Source: an uncultured Oscillospiraceae bacterium
GTDB taxonomy: Bacteria; Bacillota; Clostridia; Oscillospirales; Ruminococcaceae
Length of the DNA: 64,000 nucleotides
Reading direction: 5' to 3'
Assembly (NCBI GenBank): GCA_934446355.1
Contig: CAKSEC010000012.1
Coordinates: 1-64,000, forward strand
In this document: positions 7,185-16,497 of the stretch, piece after piece
How positions within the stretch are numbered: the first letter of the stretch is position 1
Layout of the letters: every line of letters begins with the position of its first letter
The notes under the pieces: model-generated
Seen by the model: the letters and a program-made list of their open reading frames with translations, nothing else
Database searches by the model: none
Told to the model about the DNA's origin: nothing
Translations under genes and position numbers: made by a program

Positions 7185-7949
7185 ATGCGCCTTATGGACG
7201 ACAACTTTATGACAGCCGTGCTGTCCGACAAGGCGTGTGCAGGGTTGGTCATAAGGATAATACTTGACCGTGACGACATTATCGTGAAGCACACCAGCAC
7301 ACAGTACCCGATAAGCAGCCTGAAAAATCACTCAGTAAGGCTGGACGTGTATGCAGAGAACTCAGAGGGCACAAAATACGATATCGAGATACAGCGCAGC
7401 GACCATGGTGCGGCTCCAAAACGTGCACGGTACATAAGCAGCATGATCGACGCCAATACGCTGCTTTCAAGTGAGGATTACGACGGGCTGCCGGAGACCT
7501 ACGTTATCTTCATAACTGAGAACGATATTCTCAGGCAGAACAAGCCGCTGTACGTCATCGACAGGACTATCAACGGAACGCCGGACAAATTCGGCGACGG
7601 CTCGCATATTCTATACGTGAACAGCCAGATCCAGGACGACACCAGGCTTGGAAAGCTGATGAGGGATTTTGCCTGCATTGACCATGACAAATACAGCTAC
7701 AAGGTACTTTCGGACAGAGCCGGATATTTCAAAAATTCAAAGGAGGGCTTACAGACTATGTGCAGAATCGTAGAAGAAATCGTTGAAAAAGAAGTTGATG
7801 CGGCTAAGGCTGAGAGTGCAGCAAACACAAAGCGTGAAGCTGCTATAAATATGTTGAAAAGCACCAATCTGTCTCCTGAGAAAATCTCACAGATACTCAA
7901 CATCGACAGGACTATCGTAGATGGACTTTCAAGGCAGATCAGCAGCTAA
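7185..7949 (+). CDS. Rpn/PD-(D/E)XK family nuclease-transposase, with early stop codon
   Basis: A 254-aa protein of the Rpn family (PD-(D/E)XK, annotated as recombination-promoting nuclease or putative transposase). The nuclease core is visible as RLDVYAENSEGTKYDIEIQ, with Asp, Glu and Gln in the D-x(n)-E-x-Q pattern, near residues 50-70. A helical, charged C-terminus (EEIVEKEVDAAKAESAANTKREAA) precedes a short HTH-like end. A good promoter and GGAGG ribosome site point to ATG 7128, which is in the same frame but meets TAG at 7149-7151 after only seven codons. The AELEQKIK sequence typical of the family N-terminus lies just after that stop. Translation must restart at ATG 7185, which has only a weak AAGG ahead, or the gene is inactive. 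Confidence 0.7.
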   Translation: MRLMDDNFMTAVLSDKACAGLVIRIILDRDDIIVKHTSTQYPISSLKNHSVRLDVYAENSEGTKYDIEIQRSDHGAAPKRARYISSMIDANTLLSSEDYDGLPETYVIFITENDILRQNKPLYVIDRTINGTPDKFGDGSHILYVNSQIQDDTRLGKLMRDFACIDHDKYSYKVLSDRAGYFKNSKEGLQTMCRIVEEIVEKEVDAAKAESAANTKREAAINMLKSTNLSPEKISQILNIDRTIVDGLSRQISS

Positions 7950-7956
7950 ACCACAC

Positions 7957-7988
7957 AAAAGCGGAGATCACACCGACCTCCGCTTTTT
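7957..7988. terminator. Bidirectional terminator between Rpn and VWA genes
   Basis: AAAAGCGGAG (7957-7966) pairs with CTCCGCTTTT (7978-7987). The A-rich 5' arm and T-rich 3' arm allow termination from both sides. It separates the convergent genes ending at 7949 (+) and 8022 (-). Confidence 0.8.
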
Positions 7989-8021
7989 CATTTGAATAAG
8001 TGAAATCACTGCCCTGCCGAA

Positions 8022-9170
8022 TCACACAAACCCGGCAAGCGACCTCCGTTTCAGCGCATTTTCCAGCAGTTCCGGAAGTCGCTCCGGCGGGCAGGCAAAG
8101 CACGGAATGTCCAGTGCCGAAACTCTTTTGGCGAGTTCCTCATCAAAAATAGGCTTACCGCTGTCGGACACGGCGAGCAGTACCACGATATTTACGCCGC
8201 TGCTGCGAAGTTCCTCCAGACGGCGGAGCAGCCTGCTGCGATTCCCGCCCTCGTACAGGTCGGTGATGATGAACATGGTGGTTTTTTCCGGCTGAGTCAC
8301 CAGACCGGAGCAGTACGCCACGGATCTTTCTATGTCCGTGCCGCCGCCAAGCTGTATTCCGTACAGCAGTTCGACCGGGTCGGAGCAGTGCTCCGTGAGG
8401 TCGGTAACGGCGGTGTCAAAGGCGATAACGTGAGTTTTAAGCGAACTTATGCTTGCGAGAATGCAGCCCATCACCGAGGAATATATCGCAGATTCGCCCA
8501 TTGAGCCGCTCTGGTCGATGTCAAGAATAACTGTGCGTGAACCGGATTTCGCCGCCCGCTCATAGAACCAGAATTTCTCCGGAAGAAGCAGCTTGCGCTC
8601 AGGGTCATAATTTCCGAGATTGCGGCGTATAGTCGTGCGGAAATCCAGTGCCGCCGCACTCGGTATCGGGGAATGCTCGCGGCGGTTCAGCGCAGAGCTT
8701 ACGCTGCGGCGCAGATCGTCGGACAGGCGGCGGTTTATGTCCTCCACTATCTTCGCAATGTAGCGGCGGGCGTTGTCCTTTGCACGTGCGGGTATCTGGT
8801 CCTTAAGCGTGAGCAGAAGTGCGGCTGTGGAGATATCCGGCGCCAGCCCCTCCAGCATTTCCGGCTCAAAAAGAAGCTGTTTCAGTCCGCAGCGTTCTAT
8901 TGCGTCGTTCTGTATCACACGTATCTCGGTCTGACTGAAAAGCGAACGCAGGTCGCCGAGCCATTTCGTCAGCTTCGGGGAGGACTTGCCGCTGCCCGCC
9001 ATTCCAGACGTGCTCCCGTCGGAACTGCCGCCGTATATCTGCGACAACGCGGAGTCCATCAGCATATCCTCCTCCGACATTGCGCCTGCGCCGCCGAGGG
9101 AGTCCATCGTGTCCTCGCAGCAGCTGCCAAGAATAAGCCGCCAGCGTTTCAGAATTTCTTTGTTTTCCAT
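8022..9170 (-). CDS. VWA domain protein of the SWIM-MoxR-DUF5682 module
   Basis: A 382-aa protein with a C-terminal von Willebrand factor A domain from about residue 205. The metal-ion-dependent adhesion site is complete: DQSGS at 219-223, the Thr in GGGTDIERS, and the Asp in IITDLYEGG. The N-terminal half is helical and charged, resembling the CoxE/YehP-like proteins that partner MoxR ATPases. VWA proteins in such modules are thought to act with the AAA ring in assembling or remodelling protein targets. It is the last gene of the operon: its ATG directly follows the TGA of the DUF5682 gene, and its GGAGA ribosome site lies inside that gene. The terminator at 7957-7988 ends the transcript. 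Confidence 0.85.
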   Translation of the reverse strand: MENKEILKRWRLILGSCCEDTMDSLGGAGAMSEEDMLMDSALSQIYGGSSDGSTSGMAGSGKSSPKLTKWLGDLRSLFSQTEIRVIQNDAIERCGLKQLLFEPEMLEGLAPDISTAALLLTLKDQIPARAKDNARRYIAKIVEDINRRLSDDLRRSVSSALNRREHSPIPSAAALDFRTTIRRNLGNYDPERKLLLPEKFWFYERAAKSGSRTVILDIDQSGSMGESAIYSSVMGCILASISSLKTHVIAFDTAVTDLTEHCSDPVELLYGIQLGGGTDIERSVAYCSGLVTQPEKTTMFIITDLYEGGNRSRLLRRLEELRSSGVNIVVLLAVSDSGKPIFDEELAKRVSALDIPCFACPPERLPELLENALKRRSLAGFV

Positions 9171-11411
9171 TCAAATATCTCCGAAATCAAAATCGTCAAG
9201 ACTGCTGATATCCTGCTGTTCCTGCGCATTCAGCGCACCTGCCGCAAATTCAGCCGCCGCCTGCTTTGAGATACCCAGTACCTCGCCGATATTCTCGGCT
9301 ATGTCGGATTTTTCAGCAGGGGTATATTCAGCAAACGTGCGCCGCAGGCAGACCAGCACCGGCTTAAATTCCTCGTCGGACAGCCCCGCTGTGAAGCCGC
9401 ACAGCTTCTCCCAGACGGAAAGCCTGCTTATCAGCGCACGGCGGTTTTTCTTTGAGAATCCCTCGAACCACTGCGCGCCCTCTGCGGCAAATCCCGGCGA
9501 CAGCCTCCTGCCGATAAGTTCAGAAAGCTTATCGGCGGCTATCAGCCCACGCTCCATCAGCACTGCGCAGCAGAAGCCCGAAAGCAGCGGCGAAGCAAAA
9601 TTGCTGTCCGCAATATCCGAGAGCAGCGCAGTGAATCTCGCACCGTCAAGAAAATCATGCGCAGTGCAGGCGTCATTCACTGCTGAAACAGCGGTGATCA
9701 GCTGCTCCGCAGCCGGACGGTCGCATACCACGCCCGACGGCAGGCACAGGCAGAATCTTAAAAACAGCTTCTCCATAAGTTCCGGCAGGCTGCTCAGATC
9801 CAGCCGGCGAATGCTTCCGAAGCGCATTATCCCTGAGAGCGTACCCAGCGCCCTGCCTATTTCCGCAGCGGAGGAGCACTCGGCGGTCTGCTTCTGCACG
9901 GAGAATGCGGCGGTCTTTACGCAGTCCGGCAAGCCACATTCAAATGCGGCGTCGAGCAATGCGGCGGTCTGAGCCACGGATCCCGCTTCGGCAAGGCGGC
10001 GGGATAAATCGTTTGCCGCTGCCTGCTCCACAGTATCGCCTTTCAGCGAGGCTTCCACTATCTCGATTTCCGCCTGAGGGGTCCAGCGAAGTTCCCACAG
10101 TTCTGCCCAAGTGGCGTTGTCCTGCGGGCGGGCTTTCTGTATGCAGAAGCTCACGCCTAGAGATTTCAGCCGGTGCAGGAAAAATGAGCGTTCAAGGTCG
10201 ATGAAAGCCGCCTTTTCCGTCTTGACTCGGAGATTCTCACGCAGGTCGAGCGGCAGTTCCTCTGCGGAAGCCTTGCGGTATTTCTGCAGCCTGAGTTCTT
10301 TCAGCTGCCGCATGAAGTCCTCCTGTACTGAGGTGCACACTGCTCCCTCCGGCATAGAGCCTATCTTCGTGCCTATCTCGGTATCTGCACACGCCAGCGA
10401 TATCTCGGAAAAGCTGCCGTGACCAAGACAGGTGACCGCTGCGTCACGCAGGTCTGCGAGATTCGGCAGTCTGCCGCCCCGCATTCCGGCGAGAGTATCC
10501 GCAAGCCGCTTTGCTTCAATGACTTCCGCCGTCGAGCAGCCGAAGCCGTGCTCCCTCTGATACTGCGCTATTTTCGCAAGGTACTGCGCAGCGCTGTCCC
10601 GGATATCGCCCGAACAGCGGCATTCCCACAGAAGCTCATTGTATGCGGGAGCCTTACACCCCGCCCCATAGCCGGAACGCTCCGACAGACGGTAGTAAGA
10701 ATACGGCATAAGCGTCGCCTTTGAGGGCACTGTGGGGAGTTTTTCCGTCAGTTCCCTGTCCTGCTGAGTGAACGGAACGCCTTTCAGTCCCGCCGTGTGG
10801 AACGCTCCGGTCAGAACTGCGATATTTCCGTCAGGGTGCGCCGCTTCGCATTCGCTTATCACACGGCGCATGAACGCTTCTCGCAGGGAATTATGCGGGT
10901 CGCCGCCGGAAAAGCTGCGCAGTTCCGCACCGTAATTCTCAGCGGCGGCAAGGAAGTCCTCATAGCTTTCGCACTGCTCGAAGCAGTATTCCCAGAACGA
11001 GCCGTTATCCATGCCTGACGCAGCTTCCATGCGCTCGTATACGCTGGGCGTGCGGCTGTCGTGGGCTTCCCTGTCCTCGTCTGATTCCTGCTGTATCTGC
11101 GCCAGCACGCAGTCGGACGGCAGGTCGCAGAATCGCACCTCCACGCCGTTTTGTACTGCCCACTTCATGGCGGCGTATTCCGGAGAAAATTCTGCGAAAG
11201 GATAAAGCACGGTATGCACCGGCGCTTCCTCGGTATAGGCGAGTATCGCACCGGGCAATTCCACTTCCGGAGCGCAAAGCTGCGGTATCAGTCCGCTGAG
11301 GTCGCAGGGACCCTCGATAAGCAGCGCTTCCGGCTGCGTGCGCCGCAGAAATTCCTCAACGTAATATGCGCATACCGGAGAGTGGTGTCTTACTCCGAAA
11401 TATTCCGTCAT
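9171..11411 (-). CDS. DUF5682 family protein
   Basis: A 746-aa protein of unknown biochemical function. The N-terminal region carries the family pattern: FGVRHHSPVCA, ALLIEGPCDLSGLIPQL, YPFAEFSPEYAAMKWA and FCDLPSD. The remainder is helix-rich, with many Ala/Leu/Glu segments and a block around residues 190-215 that includes AVLTGAFHTAG. The conserved His and Glu residues near the N-terminus recall TraB/ChaN-like folds, but catalysis has not been shown as far as I know. The start at 11411 gives the usual one-base TAATG overlap with the MoxR gene. Its partners in the operon are the MoxR ATPase upstream and the VWA protein downstream, a neighbourhood that recurs in diverse bacteria. Confidence 0.75.
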   Translation of the reverse strand: MTEYFGVRHHSPVCAYYVEEFLRRTQPEALLIEGPCDLSGLIPQLCAPEVELPGAILAYTEEAPVHTVLYPFAEFSPEYAAMKWAVQNGVEVRFCDLPSDCVLAQIQQESDEDREAHDSRTPSVYERMEAASGMDNGSFWEYCFEQCESYEDFLAAAENYGAELRSFSGGDPHNSLREAFMRRVISECEAAHPDGNIAVLTGAFHTAGLKGVPFTQQDRELTEKLPTVPSKATLMPYSYYRLSERSGYGAGCKAPAYNELLWECRCSGDIRDSAAQYLAKIAQYQREHGFGCSTAEVIEAKRLADTLAGMRGGRLPNLADLRDAAVTCLGHGSFSEISLACADTEIGTKIGSMPEGAVCTSVQEDFMRQLKELRLQKYRKASAEELPLDLRENLRVKTEKAAFIDLERSFFLHRLKSLGVSFCIQKARPQDNATWAELWELRWTPQAEIEIVEASLKGDTVEQAAANDLSRRLAEAGSVAQTAALLDAAFECGLPDCVKTAAFSVQKQTAECSSAAEIGRALGTLSGIMRFGSIRRLDLSSLPELMEKLFLRFCLCLPSGVVCDRPAAEQLITAVSAVNDACTAHDFLDGARFTALLSDIADSNFASPLLSGFCCAVLMERGLIAADKLSELIGRRLSPGFAAEGAQWFEGFSKKNRRALISRLSVWEKLCGFTAGLSDEEFKPVLVCLRRTFAEYTPAEKSDIAENIGEVLGISKQAAAEFAAGALNAQEQQDISSLDDFDFGDI

Positions 11412-12490
11412 TACGCATTTCTCTCCCTGCATTCAGCGTACAGCCCCGCACATTCACGGCGTTTCTTCATCACGTTTTCGAGGTATTCCGCCCAGACCGC
11501 CTTGTCTTTGGTATCGTCCTTTACGACTGCGCCCTGCAGTGCGGAAGCTAGGTCGGCGTCTGAAATTTCGCCGCTGCCGAAGCTTCCCGCAAGAGCCATG
11601 CTGTTTATCAGCAGCGAAATAGCCTCTGCGGAGGACAGCACGCCGGAGGTCTGTTTCAGCTTCACCTGACCATCAAGGGTCTGACCGTTTCTGAGTTCTC
11701 GGAAGATGGTAACGACACGCTCTACAGCGGTGCGGTCAGGCAGCTTCGCAGTAAGCCCGAAGCTGTCGGAAAGCTGTGCAACTCTGGTGTTCACGATGTT
11801 TATTTCGGTTTCCATATCCGCAGGCGCAGGAAGCACCACGATATTGAATCGGCGTTTCAGCGCTGAGGACATCTCGTTTACGCCCTTGTCGCGTGTGTTG
11901 GCGGTAGCTATTACCGAGAAGCCCTTTTTAGCGGGTACTTCCTCGGAAAGCTCCGGCACGGAAATTCGCTTTTCTGATAAAATCGAGATAAGAGCGTCCT
12001 GCACCTCGCTTGCGCAGCGGGATATCTCCTCGATTCTGGCGATTGCGCCCGCTTCCATTGCGGAGTAGACAGGGCTTTTCACAAGGGCTTCGTGCGAGGG
12101 TCCCTTTGCAAGCAGCAGTGCGTAATTCCACGAATAGCGTATCTGCTCCTCGGTAGTGCCTGCAGTACCCTGAATGACACGTGAGGAATCGCCGTTTATG
12201 GCGGCGGTGAGGTGCTCCGAAAGCCACGATTTCGCAGTGCCCGGCTCGCCTATCAGCAGCAGCGCACGGTCTGTTACAAGGGTAGCTATACATATCTCAA
12301 CGATACGGCGGTCGCCCATGTATTTCGGCGTGATGTCGGTCTTTCCGGACTTGCCGCCCATTATGTAGGTCAGCACCGAGCGGGGTGACATTTTCCAGCC
12401 GGCGGGCATGGGGTCGGTTTCGTTCTTTATCAGGGCTTCAAGTTCTGCTTTGTATAATTCCTCGGCGGGGAGGCGAAGTATATCGGACAT
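11411..12490 (-). CDS. MoxR-type AAA+ ATPase
   Basis: A 359-aa AAA+ ATPase. Walker A reads GEPGTAKSWLSEHL, as is common in MoxR proteins. A Walker B region follows with ARIEEISRCASEVQDALISIL, where ISR/EVQ is the DE-type segment, and then sensor 1 in FSVIATANTRDKG. The arginine finger/sensor region is SALKRRFNIVVL. The start at 12490 (MSDILRLPAEELYKAELEAL) is preceded by AAAGGAA; longer in-frame readings run into the HEAT-like gene and are rejected. MoxR ATPases work with VWA proteins as chaperone-like machines, here presumably with the VWA protein at 8022-9170. One-base overlap with the DUF5682 gene indicates coupled expression. Confidence 0.9.
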   Translation of the reverse strand: MSDILRLPAEELYKAELEALIKNETDPMPAGWKMSPRSVLTYIMGGKSGKTDITPKYMGDRRIVEICIATLVTDRALLLIGEPGTAKSWLSEHLTAAINGDSSRVIQGTAGTTEEQIRYSWNYALLLAKGPSHEALVKSPVYSAMEAGAIARIEEISRCASEVQDALISILSEKRISVPELSEEVPAKKGFSVIATANTRDKGVNEMSSALKRRFNIVVLPAPADMETEINIVNTRVAQLSDSFGLTAKLPDRTAVERVVTIFRELRNGQTLDGQVKLKQTSGVLSSAEAISLLINSMALAGSFGSGEISDADLASALQGAVVKDDTKDKAVWAEYLENVMKKRRECAGLYAECRERNA

Positions 12491-12506
12491 GGTTTGATTC
12501 CTTTCT

Positions 12507-14330
12507 TTAGTCAGGTATTCTATCCAGCTGATTTCTTGCAATATATGCGTAAAATGAGAGCGGGCCTGCCAGCACCGTGTCGAGCATCTCCTGCAGCAGC
12601 GAGCGTTTCTGCTGGTCGGTGAGATACGACGCCCCTGCAACCTTGTGTATGGAGAGTGGAGCGTTGGCAGGCAGCAGCGCACAGCTTCGTACCATCTTCA
12701 GTATTGTTTCGCTGTCCGGCGAGCCGTAATTTACTATTATCTCCGGCAGTTCAAACACAGGTATCTTTTTCATTGCTTCATGAGCGAATTTCAGAACCTG
12801 CGCCCTTATCATGTCGGCGTCAGCGGGAGCCGCTGTATCTATCGCTGCATTCAGGAATATGCAGCGTGCCTGCACTGCGTACTTTATATCTCTTGAGTCA
12901 CCGGTCAGCATTGAGGTTTCTGCGAGCAAATCTGCAAGGGACTGCGGCATACGCTCAAAAAGCGGTTTTGTCAGCGTTCTGACGGGGATATTTCCGTATG
13001 CGACAGGAAACTCCGCCGAGAGAATATATTTGCCCTCGCTTTCAGAATAGCTGATACCCTCCTCAAGAATGTGAAAAGCTGCGTAGCCGCCCCTGTTGGA
13101 TATGCGCTTTTTCATCTCGGCGGCAGCTGCGTCAGGGTCGTCTGCAAGCATGGCGATACACCACGCAGTGAAGAACGCTTCCGGCTGCTTTTCGTGCAGG
13201 CGCAGGATCATCGCTTTGAAGCTGCCGTCAGGGTCGGGGAACATATTGTTGATGAGCACATAGTTCATCTCACGCACTTCGCTAACGCCTTTCGGGCTTG
13301 CGGGGTGCTTTTCGGCGTATTCCAGCGCACGCAGGAAGCAGTCGTCTATATCCCGCTTGTTTATCATCATGGATACGGTGCTCATGACCTGCTTAAAGCC
13401 CGGACGGTTTTTCTTGTCTGCGGCGAAAGCTTCGTCCAGTCGGCTGCGGATAAAATCAACCGCCATTTGCGAGGGTGAAGCGCATATTATGGGCAGGCTG
13501 GTGTCCTTATATTTCGCAGTCAGCTTCGCCAGAATATCGCTGAATCCCGACGGGTCAAGCCGTGCCGTTTCTATCAGCGCAGCGGTCTTTACCTTGCCCT
13601 TTTCGGTGCGGCAGAAATCCAGCAGGCGCAGGGCGTTTTTGCTGTCCCTGCCAAGTGCCTGAATCGCCTTTATCCGGACTGCCTGCGGGGCTTCCTCGTT
13701 TTCTGCAAGGGATAGGTACCAGTCGTTTTCCGCACTGCCTGAAATTCCTGCAACATAGTCCACCTGCATTCCGGGGCATTTCTCGTCAGACAGGTCGAGG
13801 GAGTTTTTCAGCAGCGGGACGATGGAATCGCCGTATGCGGCGCACATCTTTTCTGCAAAGGCACTGATGTTCTCGCTTTTTTCGCCGGAAGCGGAAATGA
13901 ACTGCTCCAGTATGCGCGGGTCGCCGAGCAGCGCATATTCATGCGGGTCAAGCTGTTTCAGGTGCGGGCTTTTCGTGAGTATCGCAGCCCACAGCGACCG
14001 CACGGAGCGCCAGCCGGCTTCCATGTTGCATTCCACGTCATATTCCAGCGTACTTGCGTGCGATTCCTCAGCGTTCGTGTAATACCCCTGAGCGACTGCG
14101 AGGGCGTCCGCAAGGGCAATGCAGTCTGCCAGCAGGAGCGCAGGCTCAGGCTCAGTGAACAGCTTTGCGCACATATTCCGCAGGCGCGCAAAGGTCTTGT
14201 TGGCTTCCGCAAGGGGAGTCATGCCCTCCACAGCACGTTTAAGCCGGAAGTCCTCTTGTATCGAAGCGCAGCCCGCAGAGGCGCAGTCGTAAAGTCTGTC
14301 GTGAAGCTCGTAAAACGGCGCAGTATTCAT
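12507..14330 (-). CDS. HEAT-like helical-repeat protein of the MoxR module
   Basis: A 607-aa, almost entirely helical protein. Segments such as VRIKAIQALGRDSKNALRLLDFC and VKTAALIETARLDPSGFSDILAKL look like HEAT repeats, and the last third continues with similar helix pairs. There is no signal peptide or membrane segment, so it is cytoplasmic. It occupies the position that DUF5691-type proteins take in related modules, but I cannot confirm that family by eye. It starts 13 nt after the SWIM gene stop, with a G-rich ribosome site, and ends 16 nt before the MoxR start. It probably acts as a scaffold or substrate adaptor; this is inference. Confidence 0.6.
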   Translation of the reverse strand: MNTAPFYELHDRLYDCASAGCASIQEDFRLKRAVEGMTPLAEANKTFARLRNMCAKLFTEPEPALLLADCIALADALAVAQGYYTNAEESHASTLEYDVECNMEAGWRSVRSLWAAILTKSPHLKQLDPHEYALLGDPRILEQFISASGEKSENISAFAEKMCAAYGDSIVPLLKNSLDLSDEKCPGMQVDYVAGISGSAENDWYLSLAENEEAPQAVRIKAIQALGRDSKNALRLLDFCRTEKGKVKTAALIETARLDPSGFSDILAKLTAKYKDTSLPIICASPSQMAVDFIRSRLDEAFAADKKNRPGFKQVMSTVSMMINKRDIDDCFLRALEYAEKHPASPKGVSEVREMNYVLINNMFPDPDGSFKAMILRLHEKQPEAFFTAWCIAMLADDPDAAAAEMKKRISNRGGYAAFHILEEGISYSESEGKYILSAEFPVAYGNIPVRTLTKPLFERMPQSLADLLAETSMLTGDSRDIKYAVQARCIFLNAAIDTAAPADADMIRAQVLKFAHEAMKKIPVFELPEIIVNYGSPDSETILKMVRSCALLPANAPLSIHKVAGASYLTDQQKRSLLQEMLDTVLAGPLSFYAYIARNQLDRIPD

Positions 14331-14343
14331 ATGTATCCCCCCC

Positions 14344-15759
14344 TCAGCACAGCTTGGTTATTCCGTCCGTGTGGACTATCGACATCGGGCAGAGGAACAT
14401 TCTGTGGTCCTCCGGCGCATAATACATCAGCCCGAAAAGCGCACCGTCACGCAGCCGCCGTCTGTCCACGAATGAAAGCACGTCGCAGCAGTTCGGGAAC
14501 TGCCGGTAGTACGCCTGAAGCGTTATGCTCTCCTCCCCCAATTTCAGCACGGCACGGCGTTTGTCAGCAAGCTGTATTTCGTCAAAGCGCAGCAGCACCC
14601 CTGCATACGGCTCGGAAAGCGAATTTTTCAGGTCGTTCTTGGCGGTCTTTACGGCTTCAGCGATACTTGTGCCCGCCTTTTCGATAATCCGTGAGTAGTC
14701 CGGTGAGGATATCTCGGCGGATTCCCACCGCACACGGGGATTCAGCCCGCCGGGGTATCGGCAGAGCACCGGAATATGATAAATTCCATTGGCGGAATCC
14801 TCCTGCTTCAAATGCTTGGCGGCTTTCAGCGGGCGGATATTGCGGGTGCAGTATATCTCGCCGGAACCAAGATCAAGCCAGAATCCATTGTCAGTTTCAA
14901 TGGTGAGATTATAGTTGCTGTTCTCGCAGAATGCCAGCTGGATCAGTTCGGCGTTTTCCTTGAACAGTCCCGCCTCCCGCAGCTGCGACAGCTTCCACAC
15001 GCCGCCGAGTTCCTCGTAGAGTATGTTGTCCTCAGGCAGCACGTCGCCTGATTCAAGCTTTTTGGTTATGTACTGGCGGGATTTTTTCACGGCGGCGGCA
15101 AGTCTTATCAGCAGCGAGGTGATGTACCGCATGGATTTTTCGCTGGGGTCGCCCGTAAGATACTGCACGGAATCCACAATGCGGTTCACTATCCCCTGAA
15201 GTCCCGGAAGCCAGTAGTCGCCTAGCTGCTTTGCAAGCTGACGGTACTGGTCAGCGGCGGCGCTGTTGGCGGAATACACACCACGTGTGAGCATATCTTT
15301 AACGAAGCTTTCTGCGAGGTCAAGCCCCTCAAGCTGCTTTTTCAGCTTCTTTGCGGCTGCGGTTTTATTCTGCTTTGCCGGAGCGGCAGGCTCTGCGGAT
15401 TTTTCAGCACGCTTGGCGGCTTTCTCACGTTTTGCGGCTATGTCGTCGGATATTTCCGCAGTCTGGAACTCCTTTCCGGCGAGCCACTCCATCATGAGCG
15501 CAAGGGAATGCTTGCACGGAAACTGCCTGCTGGGGCAGGAGCAGCGGAATACCGGCTCAGTCCCCGAAAAATCTGCCGAGGTGGAATATGGGTTCTTCCC
15601 GCTGCCCTGACACTCACCGAAAATCAGCGTTTCGTCCGCAGTCTTTTTTAAGCTGATGAACTCCCCGCGCGAACTGATTTTTCGTGCGTTGTCTATCGCT
15701 GCGGTATTCGGTGCCACGGAGCGCACAAGCTCCATTGTTATGATAGCTGCTGTTGACAT
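14344..15759 (-). CDS. SWIM zinc-finger protein of the MoxR module
   Basis: A 471-aa protein with a SWIM zinc finger near the N-terminus: Cys73, Cys75, Cys82 and His84 in the pattern CxCx(6)CxH (CSCPSRQFPCKH). A basic, Ala/Lys-rich stretch (about residues 105-150, rich in KRAEKSAEPAAPAKQNK-like sequence) may be a flexible linker, and the rest forms a helical domain. SWIM domains bind zinc and can mediate contacts with DNA or proteins. It is the first gene of the five-gene module, read after the flavoprotein gene with a 47-bp gap. GGAGGT lies before the ATG. Confidence 0.85.
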   Translation of the reverse strand: MSTAAIITMELVRSVAPNTAAIDNARKISSRGEFISLKKTADETLIFGECQGSGKNPYSTSADFSGTEPVFRCSCPSRQFPCKHSLALMMEWLAGKEFQTAEISDDIAAKREKAAKRAEKSAEPAAPAKQNKTAAAKKLKKQLEGLDLAESFVKDMLTRGVYSANSAAADQYRQLAKQLGDYWLPGLQGIVNRIVDSVQYLTGDPSEKSMRYITSLLIRLAAAVKKSRQYITKKLESGDVLPEDNILYEELGGVWKLSQLREAGLFKENAELIQLAFCENSNYNLTIETDNGFWLDLGSGEIYCTRNIRPLKAAKHLKQEDSANGIYHIPVLCRYPGGLNPRVRWESAEISSPDYSRIIEKAGTSIAEAVKTAKNDLKNSLSEPYAGVLLRFDEIQLADKRRAVLKLGEESITLQAYYRQFPNCCDVLSFVDRRRLRDGALFGLMYYAPEDHRMFLCPMSIVHTDGITKLC

Positions 15760-15806
15760 GGCTTACCTCCGTTTTTATGATATGATAATTACGTGATTTA
15801 TACAGG

Positions 15807-16352
15807 TCAGATATTCTGCAGCGACGAGCCGAGCGAATAGGCGTCATTAAGCCTTTCGCTGCCCTCTATCGCCGCTTTTTCCTCAAATCCGCCGACCAGC
15901 ACCATGCCATAGTCCTGCAGATGAAAATAGTCCAGCGTGAGCCGATACTGCGAAATAATAGAATCAAACAGATTAGGTATCGTGTCTGCGCCGACAAGCA
16001 GCAGCGCCATACCTTTTATCCCCACCTGCTGTCTTTCCGGTGAATGAAATCGGTCAATGACAGCCTTAAGCTGCGCGCTTACCCCATAAAAGTAAACAGG
16101 CGACGCTATAACCAGAATATCGGCGTCGGACAGCTTCTCGAACACCAAGTGCATATCGTCTTTCTGTAAGCACTTTTTTCCGCTTCCTATCCGGCACGCA
16201 TTACAGCCGCAGCAGGGCTGCACGTGATATTCACGAATCGACATCACCTCGACCTCGTTATGTAATTTTGCGCCCTCAACAAACGAATTAACAAGCAATT
16301 CACTATTTCCGTTCTTTCGGGGACTTCCCGATAAAATTACGATCTTTCCCAT
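15807..16352 (-). CDS. NADPH-dependent FMN reductase / flavodoxin-family protein
   Basis: A 181-aa flavoprotein. The N-terminal phosphate-binding loop GSPRKNGNSELLV binds FMN. A Cys cluster QPCCGCNACRIGSGKKC near residues 47-62 resembles the iron-sulfur flavoprotein type found in anaerobes. ASPVYFYGVSAQLKAVIDRF is the second FMN-contacting block. It probably reduces quinones, metals or other small electron acceptors in the cytoplasm. It has its own promoter (16424-16452) and a GGGAG ribosome site. It precedes the SWIM gene by 47 bp and may be co-transcribed with it, though a functional link is unproven. Confidence 0.85.
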   Translation of the reverse strand: MGKIVILSGSPRKNGNSELLVNSFVEGAKLHNEVEVMSIREYHVQPCCGCNACRIGSGKKCLQKDDMHLVFEKLSDADILVIASPVYFYGVSAQLKAVIDRFHSPERQQVGIKGMALLLVGADTIPNLFDSIISQYRLTLDYFHLQDYGMVLVGGFEEKAAIEGSERLNDAYSLGSSLQNI

Positions 16353-16423
16353 AGCTTTGCGCTCCCGTCTAATGCTGTTTTAGTTCCATATTCCGGTTTG
16401 TCTGTTACGGAACTGATGAATAT

Positions 16424-16452
16424 AGTATACCACATTTTTTTGTGATTGTAAA
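16424..16452 (-). promoter_or_regulatory. Promoter of the flavoprotein gene and probably the MoxR module
   Basis: On the minus strand, TTTACA (16452-16447), a 17-bp spacer and TATACT (16429-16424). It starts a leader of about 65 nt before the ATG at 16352. No stronger promoter is seen between the flavoprotein and SWIM genes. Confidence 0.65.
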
Positions 16453-16456
16453 TATG

Positions 16457-16480
16457 AAAATGCCCTGCGGGGGCAGGGCA
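16457..16480 (-). terminator. Terminator of the Sel1-J-HIRAN-TPR operon
   Basis: TGCCCTGC (16461-16468) pairs with GCAGGGCA (16473-16480); on the minus strand it is followed by TTTTCATATTT. It lies 18 bp after the stop codon of the TPR gene at 16498. Confidence 0.8.
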
Positions 16481-16497
16481 CATATAATAATTCACAA

